A DNA stretch of 64,000 nt from Telmatactis stephensoni (taxonomy: Eukaryota; Cnidaria; Anthozoa; Actiniaria; Isophelliidae): contig JALIZF010001484.1 in assembly GCA_029948255.1 (NCBI GenBank), positions 186,001 through 250,000 of the forward strand, in the 5' to 3' direction. The first letter of the stretch is position 1; the number at the start of each line of letters is the position of its first letter. Position numbers and translations under genes: made by a program. Shown one piece after another: positions 54,204-64,000 of this stretch. The notes beneath the pieces are model-generated. The model did not search any database and was not told the origin of the DNA. It saw only the letters and a program-made list of their open reading frames with translations.

Positions 54204-56420
54204 ATGTCAAGAAGGAAGAGGAGAAAAATACACAGTAAAATACTAAATCTTAAAACAAAATTCTTGTTCAAGAACTCAAATTGGACCAAAAAGGTTTCAC
54301 AGGCCATTAGAAGTGAAGTGGGGAATTCTTCATCGCCATTAGACACTGAGGTTGCTTTGGAAACAGCAAATGATCAAAGCATTGATATCACCGATTCATG
54401 CACAAAACAAAGCTATGCCAACAGAAAGGCGTCTTCAAGAGCAAACTGGGATTCACTCCAACAACAGCTGTTGGATTGTTTTGCAGAAGAGTCTTTTCTT
54501 CCACAAGACGCAATTTGTGTTGTTTGTAATTCTACAAAAGCGTCTGTCCGATGCCAAAAGTGTGGAACTCGACAGTTTATGTGCCACAGTTGTGCCATAG
54601 AGCTTCCACACGTGTTGGAAGAATGGGAAGTAAGTCAATTATTGTTATTTTGTTACTGTCATATTATATCTGTTTAAAAATGAGTTCCAAACTTTTCTTT
54701 CGTTTTCTACGTAGAAGGGTGTGTTTTTGCCACTTTATAAACCAACAGCCATTAAAGATTCCTGGACATACGTGTAACAGTCTTGAAGACATACGGTATA
54801 TTATTTGCTTTAATCAACATGGTAAGGTTTTTATTTACCCCGTTTATAAGAGATATATAGCTATTTTATATAGCTATGATGTAGACAACAACTGGATATA
54901 GGTAAACACATGCATAGATTGGCTGCTCTACTAAAAGGGATATCAGCTCAAAAAGGAAAAAAAAGTAGTATCATTATCCAGTAATTTTCTACATAATAAA
55001 ACACAGTGGTACCCCCATTAAGTGGCTACCCTTTATTAAGCTGCCACCAACAAAGGTCTCAGTGAATTCATGATTCAAGAAAGCTTTTTATCATTTACTG
55101 TATTTTATTTTTCATTTCATATTTGAAATGAAATGGAAATATTATTACCGGAAATAGGACAAAATATGGAAGTGGGGTTAAGTCAGATAAAAACAAGAAA
55201 CCATACCCTGTTCTGTGGATTATCCCTGTCTAGTCTATATGTATTATGGGTACTCCCTCTCTTGGGTGTATTGGTTATGATAAACATTGTAATATTGTTC
55301 TATTAAAAGCAGGTTTGGGTTTTTCCCCCATAGCCATTAACTCTATGGTGTGTGGTTTTTTATTGCCAGACAAAGCTCTGTCAATGCTCAAAGCACTGAA
55401 CATTTTGCAATAATTTGTTTATTTATGATATCATGCAAGGAATGATTAAATGTTTTTAATATGTAGTTAATAATCATTTGTGCCATAGAAATTTGCTGCG
55501 TCTTCCTTTTGCAAAAACATCTAAGTGTCAGGGCTCCTTCAGGGTTAGTGGAACTAAAATTTGACTTAACAAAGTTTGAGTCTGGCCTTAAAAAGCTTCT
55601 TAAATCTTAACCCCTGCGCTTACAGACTACATGTTAAGTGTTTCTATGTTACTACTTTTGTAATTTTAAATTTTGTATTCTGTAATAATTCACTTGTATG
55701 TAAATTTATGTTAAACAGAGACCCATTCAAACCAGCCTCGCTTATTTACAATCGACTATGCCAATTCTTTTTTAGTTGCCATCATTATATGCTGTATTGA
55801 ACTCAGGATGTTTTGATGAGTACAGGTAGATAAAGAAAATATAAGAAAATATTGTAATGGTATTAATTGATAAAATTTCTCATGATAGGGGTATATATTT
55901 GCTAAGCTGTTCCCCTGTTTTGTTTAGATATTGCAAGTATCAAAGTGCCTATCTTGTTAAACAATTCCCTCAGTTGTAGCATGGATCTACTTGTCCACTA
56001 TGTCCGAAGGTATCCAATGTATGTTTTGGGATCTCAAGAAAAAAGACTCAATGAAACAAACTTTCAGACCCAAAGAACAATCTTTATTTTGCTGATCAAG
56101 ATGATGTTGACAATTTTGTATCAGAGTACCATGATGGCTGTCAGGATGTTGAACAAGTACTGTCATAATGTTTTGTCGATCTGTTGAGGTACTGTATTGT
56201 AATTTCCCAACTGAATTAGTGTTTTATCTTTAAGGATTGTAGTAGATTTCATGCTGGAGAGGTTTTGACAGCATCAAGATCAAAAGAAAAAAAATATTAT
56301 TGGACGAAAAGGGTGTGTTTGGGTCAGTTTGCCGCCATAACTTCCCTTTGGCTTTTCACAGCATCAAACATGGTGAAAGGTCACCCTGGGTCCATAGCAC
56401 CCTGTTGTGCGTGGAGTTCT
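54204..56420 (+). pseudogene. Decayed KDZ-type (Kyakuja-Dileera-Zisupton) transposase gene
   Basis: Exon 1 (54204-54629, donor GAA|GTAAGT) starts MSRRKRRKIHSKILNLKTKF and carries a Cys cluster: CVVCNSTKASVRCQKCG then CHSC, like the CxC domains fused to KDZ transposases. The next pieces are KGVFLPLYKPTAIK (54715 on), then in a shifted frame HTCNSLEDIRYIICFNQHG (donor at 54822), STCPLCPK and ADQDDVDNFVSEY (about 55985-56130, with stops). Last is DEKGVFGSVCRHNFPLAFHS then KHGER (about 56300-56380), matching the KDZ core block around 'D..G....CRH......GER'. Stops and shifts make it a pseudogene. Confidence 0.55.
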
Positions 56421-57544
56421 GGGTAGATTATAAATTCAACATGGCGGCTGAAGCAAGGCTGGCGGAGAAAATAAGAAGAGCCTTATTTTTATGTAAAGGT
56501 GATGTATTATGCAATAGAGAATCGAATAAAATACTTCTTTTAATCAACATTACCTTGTACTTGACAAATTTCAATTAAGAAGATCTGGAAAGACTTGAGA
56601 ATGGATGTAAGAACGTGACTGCACCGACTACTATACATCATTGCTGCCTTGAGTTTCCATAGAAACTGCTATGAGCATTAGCGAAAAGTTTTCTCAATCT
56701 GGCCTAAAAGGGTCACGTGTTCAATTGTTCCACTCCCCTCAACCTATAAGATTGCCGCTGCATCCTCAACCTCACACAATTTCATTTCAACTTCGGTTAT
56801 ACTCCTAACGGAAACAACAAAGAGCGAGAAAGGCCTGGCATATTTCGACGAAGCCCCATGAAAAGTCTATGGTTTTCCTATTAAACTACCAAAATTTACT
56901 ACCCAATGAAAGTTTGCCCTCTTTCATGGTACTTTCAATACACATGAAAACGGATAACCTAAAGTTTCTAAATATTTTCATGGGTTAGGTGAAACAAAAA
57001 CCATGGGTCATGAAAACTCCATTAAAAAAACATTAATGGAATGACTTCAAGTATATAATCATGACGTTTTGTGGTGAGGCTTAAAATACAATAAAGAATG
57101 ATTGTAATAAAAAATAAAACAATAAGAACAGCAATGATAATAATAATAACATAAGTGAGAAACGTAGATGTAAATGGTAGTTTGATATTGATTAATACGG
57201 AATTTACTTTGTTTTTGCTATCCCTGATTCTTTTTCACTTGCTTAATTATTACCTTAATTTCATTTAGAGTTGTTTCTCCCTCATGAGTCACTGCAGGCA
57301 GTGCGATTTCTTCTTCTTCTTCTGGGACAATTTTTTTTATTAATTTGTAGCAATGAATACATTCCTAAAAATGGAAAAATTTTCAAAATTTACATTGAGC
57401 TTCATCATACCCATAGAATATTCCTTTAGCTAGGAGTTTACCTGGCATAGCTAATAAATTTAAATGAAACAAAACTCAACTTTTTGTCAGTGTACATTCT
57501 TCAAGGTTTTCTTTTTTTTTACACAGCTTTTAAGTTTATATATA
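56421..57544. other. Mostly non-coding; possible short first exon at 56441
   Basis: An ATG at about 56441 opens MAAEARLAEKIRRALFLCK up to a GT donor-like site. The preceding sequence looks like a promoter/leader. No downstream partner exon is identified. The rest is AT-rich. Confidence 0.3.
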
Positions 57545-57835
57545 CAGTCATTTCAGAAAACGTGGGTGCTGACTGGTCTCAAGCCTATGTAACTGGACCG
57601 AAAGGGATGATGGGTAGAAATCACTATAAAATGTACATCTTATTAGTCATGTCTTGAGCTTATAGTGCACACCTTTGCTGTCAAACAGTGTAGTTGGGGC
57701 AGCTCCTCAGCATAACTAATTGGATATTGATTGTTTAGTTGCCTCAATGGTTTCTACCTGTACTCCCTTTCTGTCTTTTTGCATAGGCTTGAGGCTGAGC
57801 AGCCACAAAGTTTTCAGTTTTTTTTTAAATGACTG
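57545..57835. mobile_element. 291-bp TA-flanked MITE with CAGTCATTT ends
   Basis: Ends CAGTCATTT...GAAAAC and GTTTTC...AAATGACTG, with inverted similarity reaching CTCAAGCCTATG / CATAGGCTTGAG (about 55 bp). Flanked by TA. CAGT ends with TA duplication suit Tc1/mariner relatives. Confidence 0.7.
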
Positions 57836-57839
57836 TATA

Positions 57840-58426
57840 CTAATCACCATTTGGATCAGCCTCATCTTTTGGGCTTAGATATGAAGCAGTAGCAAGTTTT
57901 GTATTTTTTTCTTGGGTCTTTTTTCATCTCTGTTAATTAAACAATTTAAAATTCTATCAAAGTGAAGACGTTGTTTAATTTGCTAGCTACTACTGTAGAT
58001 TACCAACATGAGCTGGAAACATCCTGATATCATTATGTGTATGACAAATTTGCTTTTGATCAATTGAACTCTTACCCATGTCAAATCGTGAGATATTCTG
58101 TGGTGAATATGATTCTAGGCTGAAACAGAATAAACTATTATTATCAATAATACCCTATACTGTGTTTAGATTTGGGTAGTTTCCTTAAGCTTGACCATCA
58201 CCTATTTGTATTTATATAAGGAAAATTCCTTGAAGCCATTTGAACAAAAATATACTTTACTTGATAAGTCTTGTTTTTTCACATGTAGAAATTCCACAAT
58301 TGATTCTGTTTTGGATTTCTTGGCATTGTCAGTCATTGAAATGTCATTCCTAGTCTTATTAAAAGAGAGAAAATGAAAGAAGACTTTTGTATTATACTTG
58401 CAATATACATACCTATATTGTGAATA
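57840..58426. other. Non-coding AT-rich stretch
   Basis: No protein-like frame or named repeat identified. Confidence 0.4.
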
Positions 58427-58581
58427 GAGCAGTTTTCGTATGAGTGGGAAACTGACCATGCCAGTTATAGCCACTGCATGGTACGGTTATTGAAGAAATT
58501 TCGAATGTTTTTATAAACAATACAGCACTAACACTATCACGGTATGGTATAGTCAGTTTCCCACTCATACAAAAACTACTC
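58427..58581. mobile_element. 155-bp palindromic MITE with GAGCAGTTTT/GAGTAGTTTT ends
   Basis: About 30-bp inverted ends containing GTATGAGTGGGAAACTGAC, flanked by TA (58425-58426 and 58582-58583). The same terminal style (GAG.[G/A].TTTT) as the three elements at 42.3-43.7 kb. Confidence 0.75.
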
Positions 58582-58634
58582 TATTCAAATGAAGTTTACA
58601 AAGCTAGAATAATTCCTTATCACTCACTAGGTAC

Positions 58635-58838
58635 ATGCAGGTATTGCAGAGGCGCCCACACAAAACCATCAAAGAGAACAAGCCATTTTCTGAGATCCCC
58701 ATCTCAACACAGGGATCCCATGAGCCGTACGAAATTTCAGCTGCGCAAGAAGGGGTCTATGGGAGGCAGGGTATGGAAAAGACAACTGGGCCTTCCAAAG
58801 AGCAGGCAACTGAAGAATCATCTGAGTCAGCCGAATAA
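58635..58838 (+). other. Hydrophilic coding-like fragment, unknown
   Basis: The open frame ends GPSKEQATEESSESAE then stop. Low complexity and acidic at the end; it could be the last exon of a lost gene. No family is recognised. Confidence 0.25.
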
Positions 58839-58998
58839 CAACTGGTATTAGAGACCTTAAGCAATGACGATGAACGCCAGGATGACGACAACCAGAAGTA
58901 ATTTTTTCGGCTTTGGCGCTACTGAGCATGTACACCTCGTCGTCCACGTGCTGTTCAGCACGTGAAAACGCCGTGTTTGCCGTCTTTGAGACAACGTA

Positions 58999-59262
58999 CA
59001 ATCCTTGCCAAAATTAGTTGGCACGATGTGCTTTCAACGGATATTTCTACAATTGTACACTTTGTGACCGTGCTATTAGACCCCCCTCCCCCTGTACAAT
59101 GTTGCTGCTAGATAAAAGGTATTTCGAACTGATCGCCGAGCCGTAGGTGTTGGGATTTTCACAGCAACATTATACAGGGGGCACGGGGGGAGCCAATCTC
59201 ATCACCATCTACTTTTCGCGCGCATCACGACAATATTGTGCCAACAATACTGGCAATGATTG
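58999..59262. mobile_element. 264-bp TA-flanked MITE, copy 3 (same family as 5897-6161)
   Basis: Same length and ends as the two copies at 5.9 and 7.9 kb, with several scattered substitutions. TA on both sides (58997-58998 and 59263-59264). This copy confirms the element's true borders independently of the composite structure. Confidence 0.85.
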
Positions 59263-59604
59263 TAAGTACTTATTGATTTTTTACCCTGAGAATCGGTGCT
59301 AATGAGAAATACTCATCTAAACAGCTTCAGGGATTTCTAATGTGTGTGTTAATTGGCTGCTGTCTTGAAGATCAAGTTTAAAATGTTAATTTTTCACTCT
59401 TTTCATTTGACTTCCCGAGCATGACTTGTAGAGTTGTAAAATGCAATTTTACTGTCACCACATTTTGACAGGTTTGATCACCTTTTTATTAAAAAATGAA
59501 TAGTTAGATTTGCACAATAGCCTGGTGGAATGTATTTTGAAATTTAACGTGAAAATCAGAGGAATAAAATGCCAAACTTGTTTTTTTTGTTTTCCAGATC
59601 AGGA

Positions 59605-60288
59605 ATGGACAGGTGGTCTGAAAAGCATGACATTGCACTTTGCCGAGAAGTTTTGGTCATGGACCCATTCCAGTTCCCTTACCGAAGTAGGGAAAGAGGA
59701 GAAATATGGGATGGAATTGCCAAGAATCTGAACGGGATGACAGAAATCAAATTTAAAGTTAATAAGCATTCCGTCAGAGGCAGACTTACCTTAATACAAG
59801 GAAAACACCAGGCAAAAATGCAACAGGAAGAGAGAGCTTCGGGTATCGAGTGCGAAGAGATGGAGTTGGATCAAGCGCTTTAAGAAATTTTAGAGAAAGA
59901 AAACATTGCAAAAGAAATGAAAGATTTATCAAGTGACAAGAAAAAAGCTAAAAAAGCTGCTGCAGAAGAACACAGACAGCAAGCTTGTGAGCGTTTGGGG
60001 GAAACCAAAAAGAGGAGTGGAAGTAATGACACAGATGACAGCACAACCAAATAACCTCAAAAGTCGAGGAGGAGCACATTTGATACTGTTGAGTATCTGA
60101 AAGAGAAAACAAAGCAGGAAAGCGAGTGGAAGAAGCAGGAGCTGGAAGCGAAAGCCCAAGAGCTAGAAGCTGATAAAGATTTACAAAAACAACAAATGGA
60201 GAAGATGAAAGCATTGATCCAGCAACAGCAGCAACAGAACCAAATGCTGATGGCCATGTTTGCACAAAAATGCTTAACTATTTGTTAA
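59605..60288 (+). pseudogene. Myb/SANT-like DNA-binding protein gene with two in-frame stops
   Basis: Exon from acceptor TTTCCAG (59597), ATG at 59605. It begins MDRWSEKHDIALCREVLVMD with IWDGIAKNLNGMTEIKFKV, the three-helix layout of Myb/SANT-like (MADF-type) domains, then a coiled coil with KKAAAEEHRQQACERLGETK and a Gln-rich end (IQQQQQQNQMLMAMF). In-frame TAA codons at 59881-59883 and 60052-60054 interrupt an otherwise continuous frame ending at 60286-60288. Family members in cnidarians occur in large numbers, often as the second gene of Harbinger-like or other transposons. The copy is a pseudogene. Confidence 0.65.
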
Positions 60289-60481
60289 AGATGTACTCCA
60301 TAAAGAGAGTTGAGTTATTACAATTTTTGGTAGGCTTACAATACAAGTTATAATAGTTTTTACGAGTTTTCAGTTCTATTTTGCCGGACTGATGGTATTT
60401 TTTATATAATCATTATAAAACTTATGCTATAGAACTCATGACAATTTTTTTTATTATTCATGTATCATTCCACAATGAAAG

Positions 60482-60540
60482 AAGGGGAGGGGGAGGGGAC
60501 TGGGGAGGAGGGGAGGGGACTGGGGAGGAATGCACGAATG
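60482..60540 (+). repeat. G/A-rich arm of an inverted pair
   Basis: GGGGAGGGGACTGGGGAGG units followed by GCACGAATGCTATTGTTTCA. The inverted partner is at about 61262-61375. The pair brackets the helicase fragment. Confidence 0.55.
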
Positions 60541-60654
60541 CTATTGTTTCAAAAATATTCTCCGTTCGCCCACGAACAGAGGCATCTGATTGGCTGAGGG
60601 AACTGAACCGTGACTTTGCGGTTAAACTAGTAGTTAGAATTTCAGTAAACAATC

Positions 60655-60925
60655 ATGGCGGAGTTGGATGACTTGATACAAGATGTTCTTACAGATTTAA
60701 ACTTTACAAATGGGTCTTCGATAAGCTTAAAATGAGAACATAAAGAGGCAGTTAAAGCCTTACTTCAAGGTCTGGATGTTTTGGCCGTTCTACCGAAAGG
60801 GTTTGGCAAAAGCTTGATTTTCCAGTTGTATGACCTTGTATGTTCTAGTCAAAGCCAAGCTTCATGAGCAGTCCGTCGTTCTCGTCATCTCTCCTTTATC
60901 ATCCTTGAGAAAGGATCACATAAAA
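60655..60925 (+). pseudogene. N-terminal fragment of a RecQ-like DNA helicase
   Basis: Starts MAELDDLIQDVLTDL. After a TGA at 60733-60735 the same frame gives EHKEAVKALLQGLDVLAVLP then KGFGKSLIFQLYD, the Q/Walker A region of RecQ-type helicases (the usual PTGFGKS reads PKGFGKS). A shifted frame gives VVLVISPLSSLRKDHIKE, motif Ia. Nothing further of the helicase follows. RecQ-like fragments of this type are common in cnidarian repeat DNA. Confidence 0.65.
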
Positions 60926-61261
60926 GAAGGGAGATCTCATAGTCTTGGTTTAAATAGCTCTTGGAGAAGGACACATATTCTTCGCATAACGAAGCTAGAA
61001 TAAAACCACAACTGGCTTCACGTTTTGAAGGAAGAAAAAAATTATAAACATTTATCTTTAAATTCTTCGTTTGTCGAGCGTATAATTTTCTTAGGAATTG
61101 TATTCATATTATTATCTCAACCCGTCGTAAATTTTAACATTTATTACACTTGCATGGGGAATATCGGTGAACTGTCAAAATTTTGACAGTGTTTACCTTG
61201 ATCCTGATTGACTTAGATTGACCTTATTGGCCTGCCAGGCAGTCAAGCATAAGGGGGCGTA

Positions 61262-61380
61262 AATTTTTGAAAACAACAGCGTTCGTGCAAGCTCTCCCTT
61301 CCTTTTCCTTCCTCCCAATTCCCCTCCCCTCCTCCCCAGTCCCCTTCCCCTTTCCCTCTCCCCCACCCCCTCCCCCACCC
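61262..61380 (-). repeat. C/T-rich arm, inverted partner of 60482-60540
   Basis: TTTTTGAAAACAACAGCGTTCGTGC followed by CTCCCC-rich sequence mirrors the G/A-rich arm at 60.5 kb. Plus-strand polypyrimidine from 61293 to 61380. Confidence 0.55.
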
Positions 61381-61439
61381 CTTTGAGAGCCTGTAAGCAG
61401 GCTATACATGGTAACTAATGGAATGGTATTCATGCAGGC

Positions 61440-62432
61440 TTTCAAGATGAAGAGGTAAGAGGAGTTATCTCACGTCTCAAAGTGGGCAAACGCTATTTGT
61501 CAACCGACTACAAGCTCCACATTTCAAATGAGGCACCCTGCGCAGATCATTGCAGTATGTACGCACGCACTAAGCAGTAAAGAAGTCGAGTACTGTGGCA
61601 CCGTTTCGCACCAGCACGACATTGGCTGTGACCACTGCTGTGACTTGAGGGATGCTGTCATGGATATTCAAGTCGCACTATCTCAGCTTCAGTTTAGGTA
61701 TCTTTTTAAGTGACTCTTATTAGTTCATGCAATTTAGTTTATAAGAGGGAACGCTTTCTTTTGTTAGTATAACGACAGTGCATTTTATGAGTATACCGTA
61801 GTGATTGAGATGAAAGAGTGTCCACCACCATAAGCATTAATTTTCAGTTTTACGGACATTCATGTTTTGTTGCCTTTCCCCAGCAACAATGAAAAGATGG
61901 AGGAACTTCAGCACAATCTTGAAGCAGCGATCCCCAAACTTGAGGAGTGGAAGTCACACATTATACGATCCATCCACCAAGATGCTGCAATGACTACTAT
62001 TGTTGATGGCCTTTTGCAAACTGAGGGACTGGGCCATGAAGTTTTTACTGACAAGCTATAGAGAGACACAGCGCGATTGGTTTGGGGAAAAAGGGAAGCC
62101 TTGGCACATAACTGTTGCCATTACCAAAACCGACAGCGAAGAAATCGAGGTATGTTGCAATCAAGCTAAAACTTTTCCTTGCATTCCTTAAAACTTAAAG
62201 CAGGATACTAGATCACTCTACTAGATCTCTCTACCTTTCTCCTTTTTTTCCAAATGTTTCCAAGTATTGTTATATTCCAGACTGACTGCAACAACGCATT
62301 AGTAAAAAAGTGATGCAAGATAATGAATCGCTGATAATTTACTGTGGACAAGCTGTTCATTTGTAGGCCATAGTGAAACGGACGTAATATGTTTTCAACA
62401 TGTCAGTGCGCGTTTTCCACTCTATTCATGCA
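61440..62432 (+). pseudogene. Uncharacterised cnidarian gene, 5' fragments
   Basis: Successive pieces: GVISRLKVGKRYLSTDYKLH and CADHCSMYARTKQ (61447-61580), VSHQHDIGCDHCCDLRDAV (shifted, to a donor near 61698), an exon at about 61885 (NNEKMEELQHNLEAAIPKLE, EWKSHIIRSIHQDAA), then shifted DWAMKFLLTSYRETQRDWFG up to donor GAG|GTATGT near 62150. From memory this order (Cys/His region, helix, DWAMK...DWFGK) belongs to a large uncharacterised cnidarian protein family that may have a transposase-like fold. Stops and shifts show decay. Confidence 0.5.
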
Positions 62433-63136
62433 ATCTCAAGCATGTTAAGGCCTGGAAATGCTTTGTGGGGGGTCTAAAATCAATTTATTTTTGTTCTGTA
62501 GTCGTTTACGTTTCAAACCTTACAAAAATTGGCATGGGCATGTAACTTGACGACCTTAAGATTTTAGGGTGAAAAGTTTTTAGATTAAGTGATCACGTGA
62601 CCACGATCCTTGCTCCCATCAACCCATAAACTTTGATTTAAAACGCGGAGATGGATGTCGTGTGTAGGTAGGACTTAATGGTATATTTTCACTTCTCCCT
62701 AAGAGATGTATACGAATCTGCCTTAATACCTGAACTATCTTTGCTCGTTAAGGCGATATTTGCAGTTGTTTTGATTTATCAAGTAGGTCACGTGACCTAT
62801 TTCGCATAATATCGCCTTAACGAGCAAAGATAGTTCAGGTATTAAGGCAGATTCGTATACATCTCTTAGGGAGAAGTGAAAATATACCATTAAGTTCTAC
62901 CTACACATGACATCCATCTCCGCGTTTTAAATCAAATTTTTTGGGTTGATGGGAGCCAAGATCGTGGTCACGTGATCACCTTATCTTAAAAGTTTTCACC
63001 CTAAAATCTTAAGGACATCTAGTTATATGCCCATGCCAATTTTTGTAAGGTTTGAAACAAAAACGATTAAAGAACAAAAATAAGATTGATTTTAGACCCC
63101 CCACAAAGCATTTCCAGGCCTTAACAAGCTTGAGAT
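62433..63136. repeat. 704-bp near-perfect palindrome (foldback element)
   Basis: Arms of about 340 bp from ATCTCAAG to CTTGAGAT with few mismatches. The arms share CTTTGTGGGGGGTCTAAAATC, CCTAAGAGATGTATACGAAT and GCCTTAATACCTGAACTATC in inverted form. The centre near 62785 includes the small palindrome AGGTCACGTGACCT. It lies in an intron of the surrounding gene. ATGCA occurs near both ends, but the target duplication is not certain. Confidence 0.85.
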
Positions 63137-64000
63137 TTAATGCAATTAATAGAAATAGAAAACACGTTATTAACACTGAAAGCCCTGAAACAGATTTACC
63201 TGAGGTCTGACAACGCTGGATGCTACCACTGCGTCTATCTTCTGCTATCACTCCCCAGCATCAGTGATCGCACTGGAGTCAAGATCGCACGATACGACTT
63301 CAGTGAACCACAGTCAGGCAAAGACATCTGTGATCGTCGCACGGCAGTACTCAAACACCACATGAGATGCTTTTTGAATGAAGGTAATGATGTGAAGACA
63401 GCCAGTGACATGAAAGCCGCTATTGAGTCGTACGGAGGCATCAAAGGCTGCTATGCAGCGGTGTGTTGAGTCCAGGCATCAGCACAGACAATGACCAAAC
63501 ATACCATGAAAGGAATTCAGGCGCTACACAACTTTTCCTGTGAGAAGAGAGGCATGAGGGAGTGGCATGCCTATAAAGTCGGTCCTGGAAAATTTTATAG
63601 CACATATTTTATAGCATATATGTTATACTGTAGGTGGTAGTTACGTTCATGGTCAGACACCTCAGACTTTGACGAACAAATCCAGGCTGGCCAAGAAAAA
63701 CAGGGATGGGCATTTCAAAAAGCATGAAAATCAGTGGCTTTTTCAGAGATAGCAAATAGCTACCTGGTAGACGTGTTCTGGATGGGCAAGGAAACAGGAA
63801 AGAAGGCAAATGCTTCCGAATGAAGCTCTAGAATGAAGTCTTTAAGAGACGAGGTCACCAGCAAGATGTTCAAAAAGACCAACTGGTTCACTGAGCAGCA
63901 GATCGCTCGATACTTTAGCCGACTCTCCACCCTTAATAAGAGTGGCCAGTTGCAGAGAACTCATTCTATAAGCATGGATGAAGCCGTGGAAGCTTGTTAT
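63137..64000 (+). pseudogene. Uncharacterised cnidarian gene, later exons, running off the window
   Basis: The exon (about 63170-63469) reads LRSDNAGCYHCVYLLLSLPS, RYDFSEPQSGKDICDRR and NEGNDVKTASDMKAAIESYG, continuing the family of 61440-62432; the D..Q/S..C pattern resembles an RNase-H-like core. After a stop at 63467-63469 further coding-like pieces appear in other frames (REWHAYKVGPG near 63565; FKKTNWFTEQQIARYFSRLS near 63870). The end lies beyond the window. Breaks between pieces suggest decay, though undetected introns could explain some. Confidence 0.5.

Noticed and set aside
1..64000. tRNA, rRNA or other structured RNA genes
   Set aside because: I looked for typical tRNA arms and rRNA cores on both strands by eye and saw none I could support.

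Overview
The window is eukaryotic, most likely from a cnidarian (coral or sea-anemone type). The DNA is AT-rich, has spliceosomal introns and AATAAA signals, and is filled with layered mobile elements of the kind common in anthozoan genomes. I recognise no ordinary metazoan housekeeping gene. All family names come from motif reading by eye; no alignment was run.

The main object is one element of about 33.3 kb (14091-47377). It is bounded by terminal inverted repeats (TIRs) that start TGGGC and end GCCCA, with a 6-bp target duplication (ATTAAG on the left, CTTAAG on the right). It sits inside a minus-strand LINE: the 5' half of LINE ORF1 lies at 47384-47842, and its continuation plus ORF2 lies at 14090-10999. 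The core, about 21.1-33.8 kb, is a Polinton/Maverick (adintovirus-like) gene set. On the plus strand are protein-primed DNA polymerase B with intron-rich zinc-finger exons, an FtsK/HerA-type packaging ATPase and two small Polinton ORFs. On the minus strand are an adenain-like protease, a double jelly-roll major capsid protein, a basic core-like protein, a penton-like minor capsid protein and a chromodomain integrase. The two strands converge on back-to-back poly(A) signals at 29335-29348. Most viral genes carry frameshifts, and the integrase has Asn where the family has its second catalytic Asp, so this copy looks dead.

Between the integrase and the right TIR lie about 12.6 kb of extra DNA. 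It holds a long gene resembling the RAG1/Transib catalytic core (34295-42097), a convergent two-exon unknown gene (44624-45777), and an ORF related to one at the opposite end. Younger elements are nested inside: a 2.25-kb foldback element in the left TIR, an apparently intact piggyBac with TTAA duplications (18638-21015), and a 4.8-kb CACTA-like element (36661-41452) carrying a 153-bp satellite and splitting the RAG1-like gene in frame.

Left flank (1-14 kb): remnants of a tnp2/DUF4218-type transposase gene, then a zinc-finger tyrosine-recombinase (Crypton-like) pseudogene split by two near-identical TA-flanked MITEs that bracket 1.7 kb, then the LINE. Right flank (47.4-64 kb): a second LINE, minisatellites with an embedded MITE, a decayed KDZ-type transposase gene, several TA-flanked MITEs, a Myb/SANT-like pseudogene, a RecQ-like helicase fragment, and an uncharacterised gene fragment interrupted by a 704-bp palindrome.
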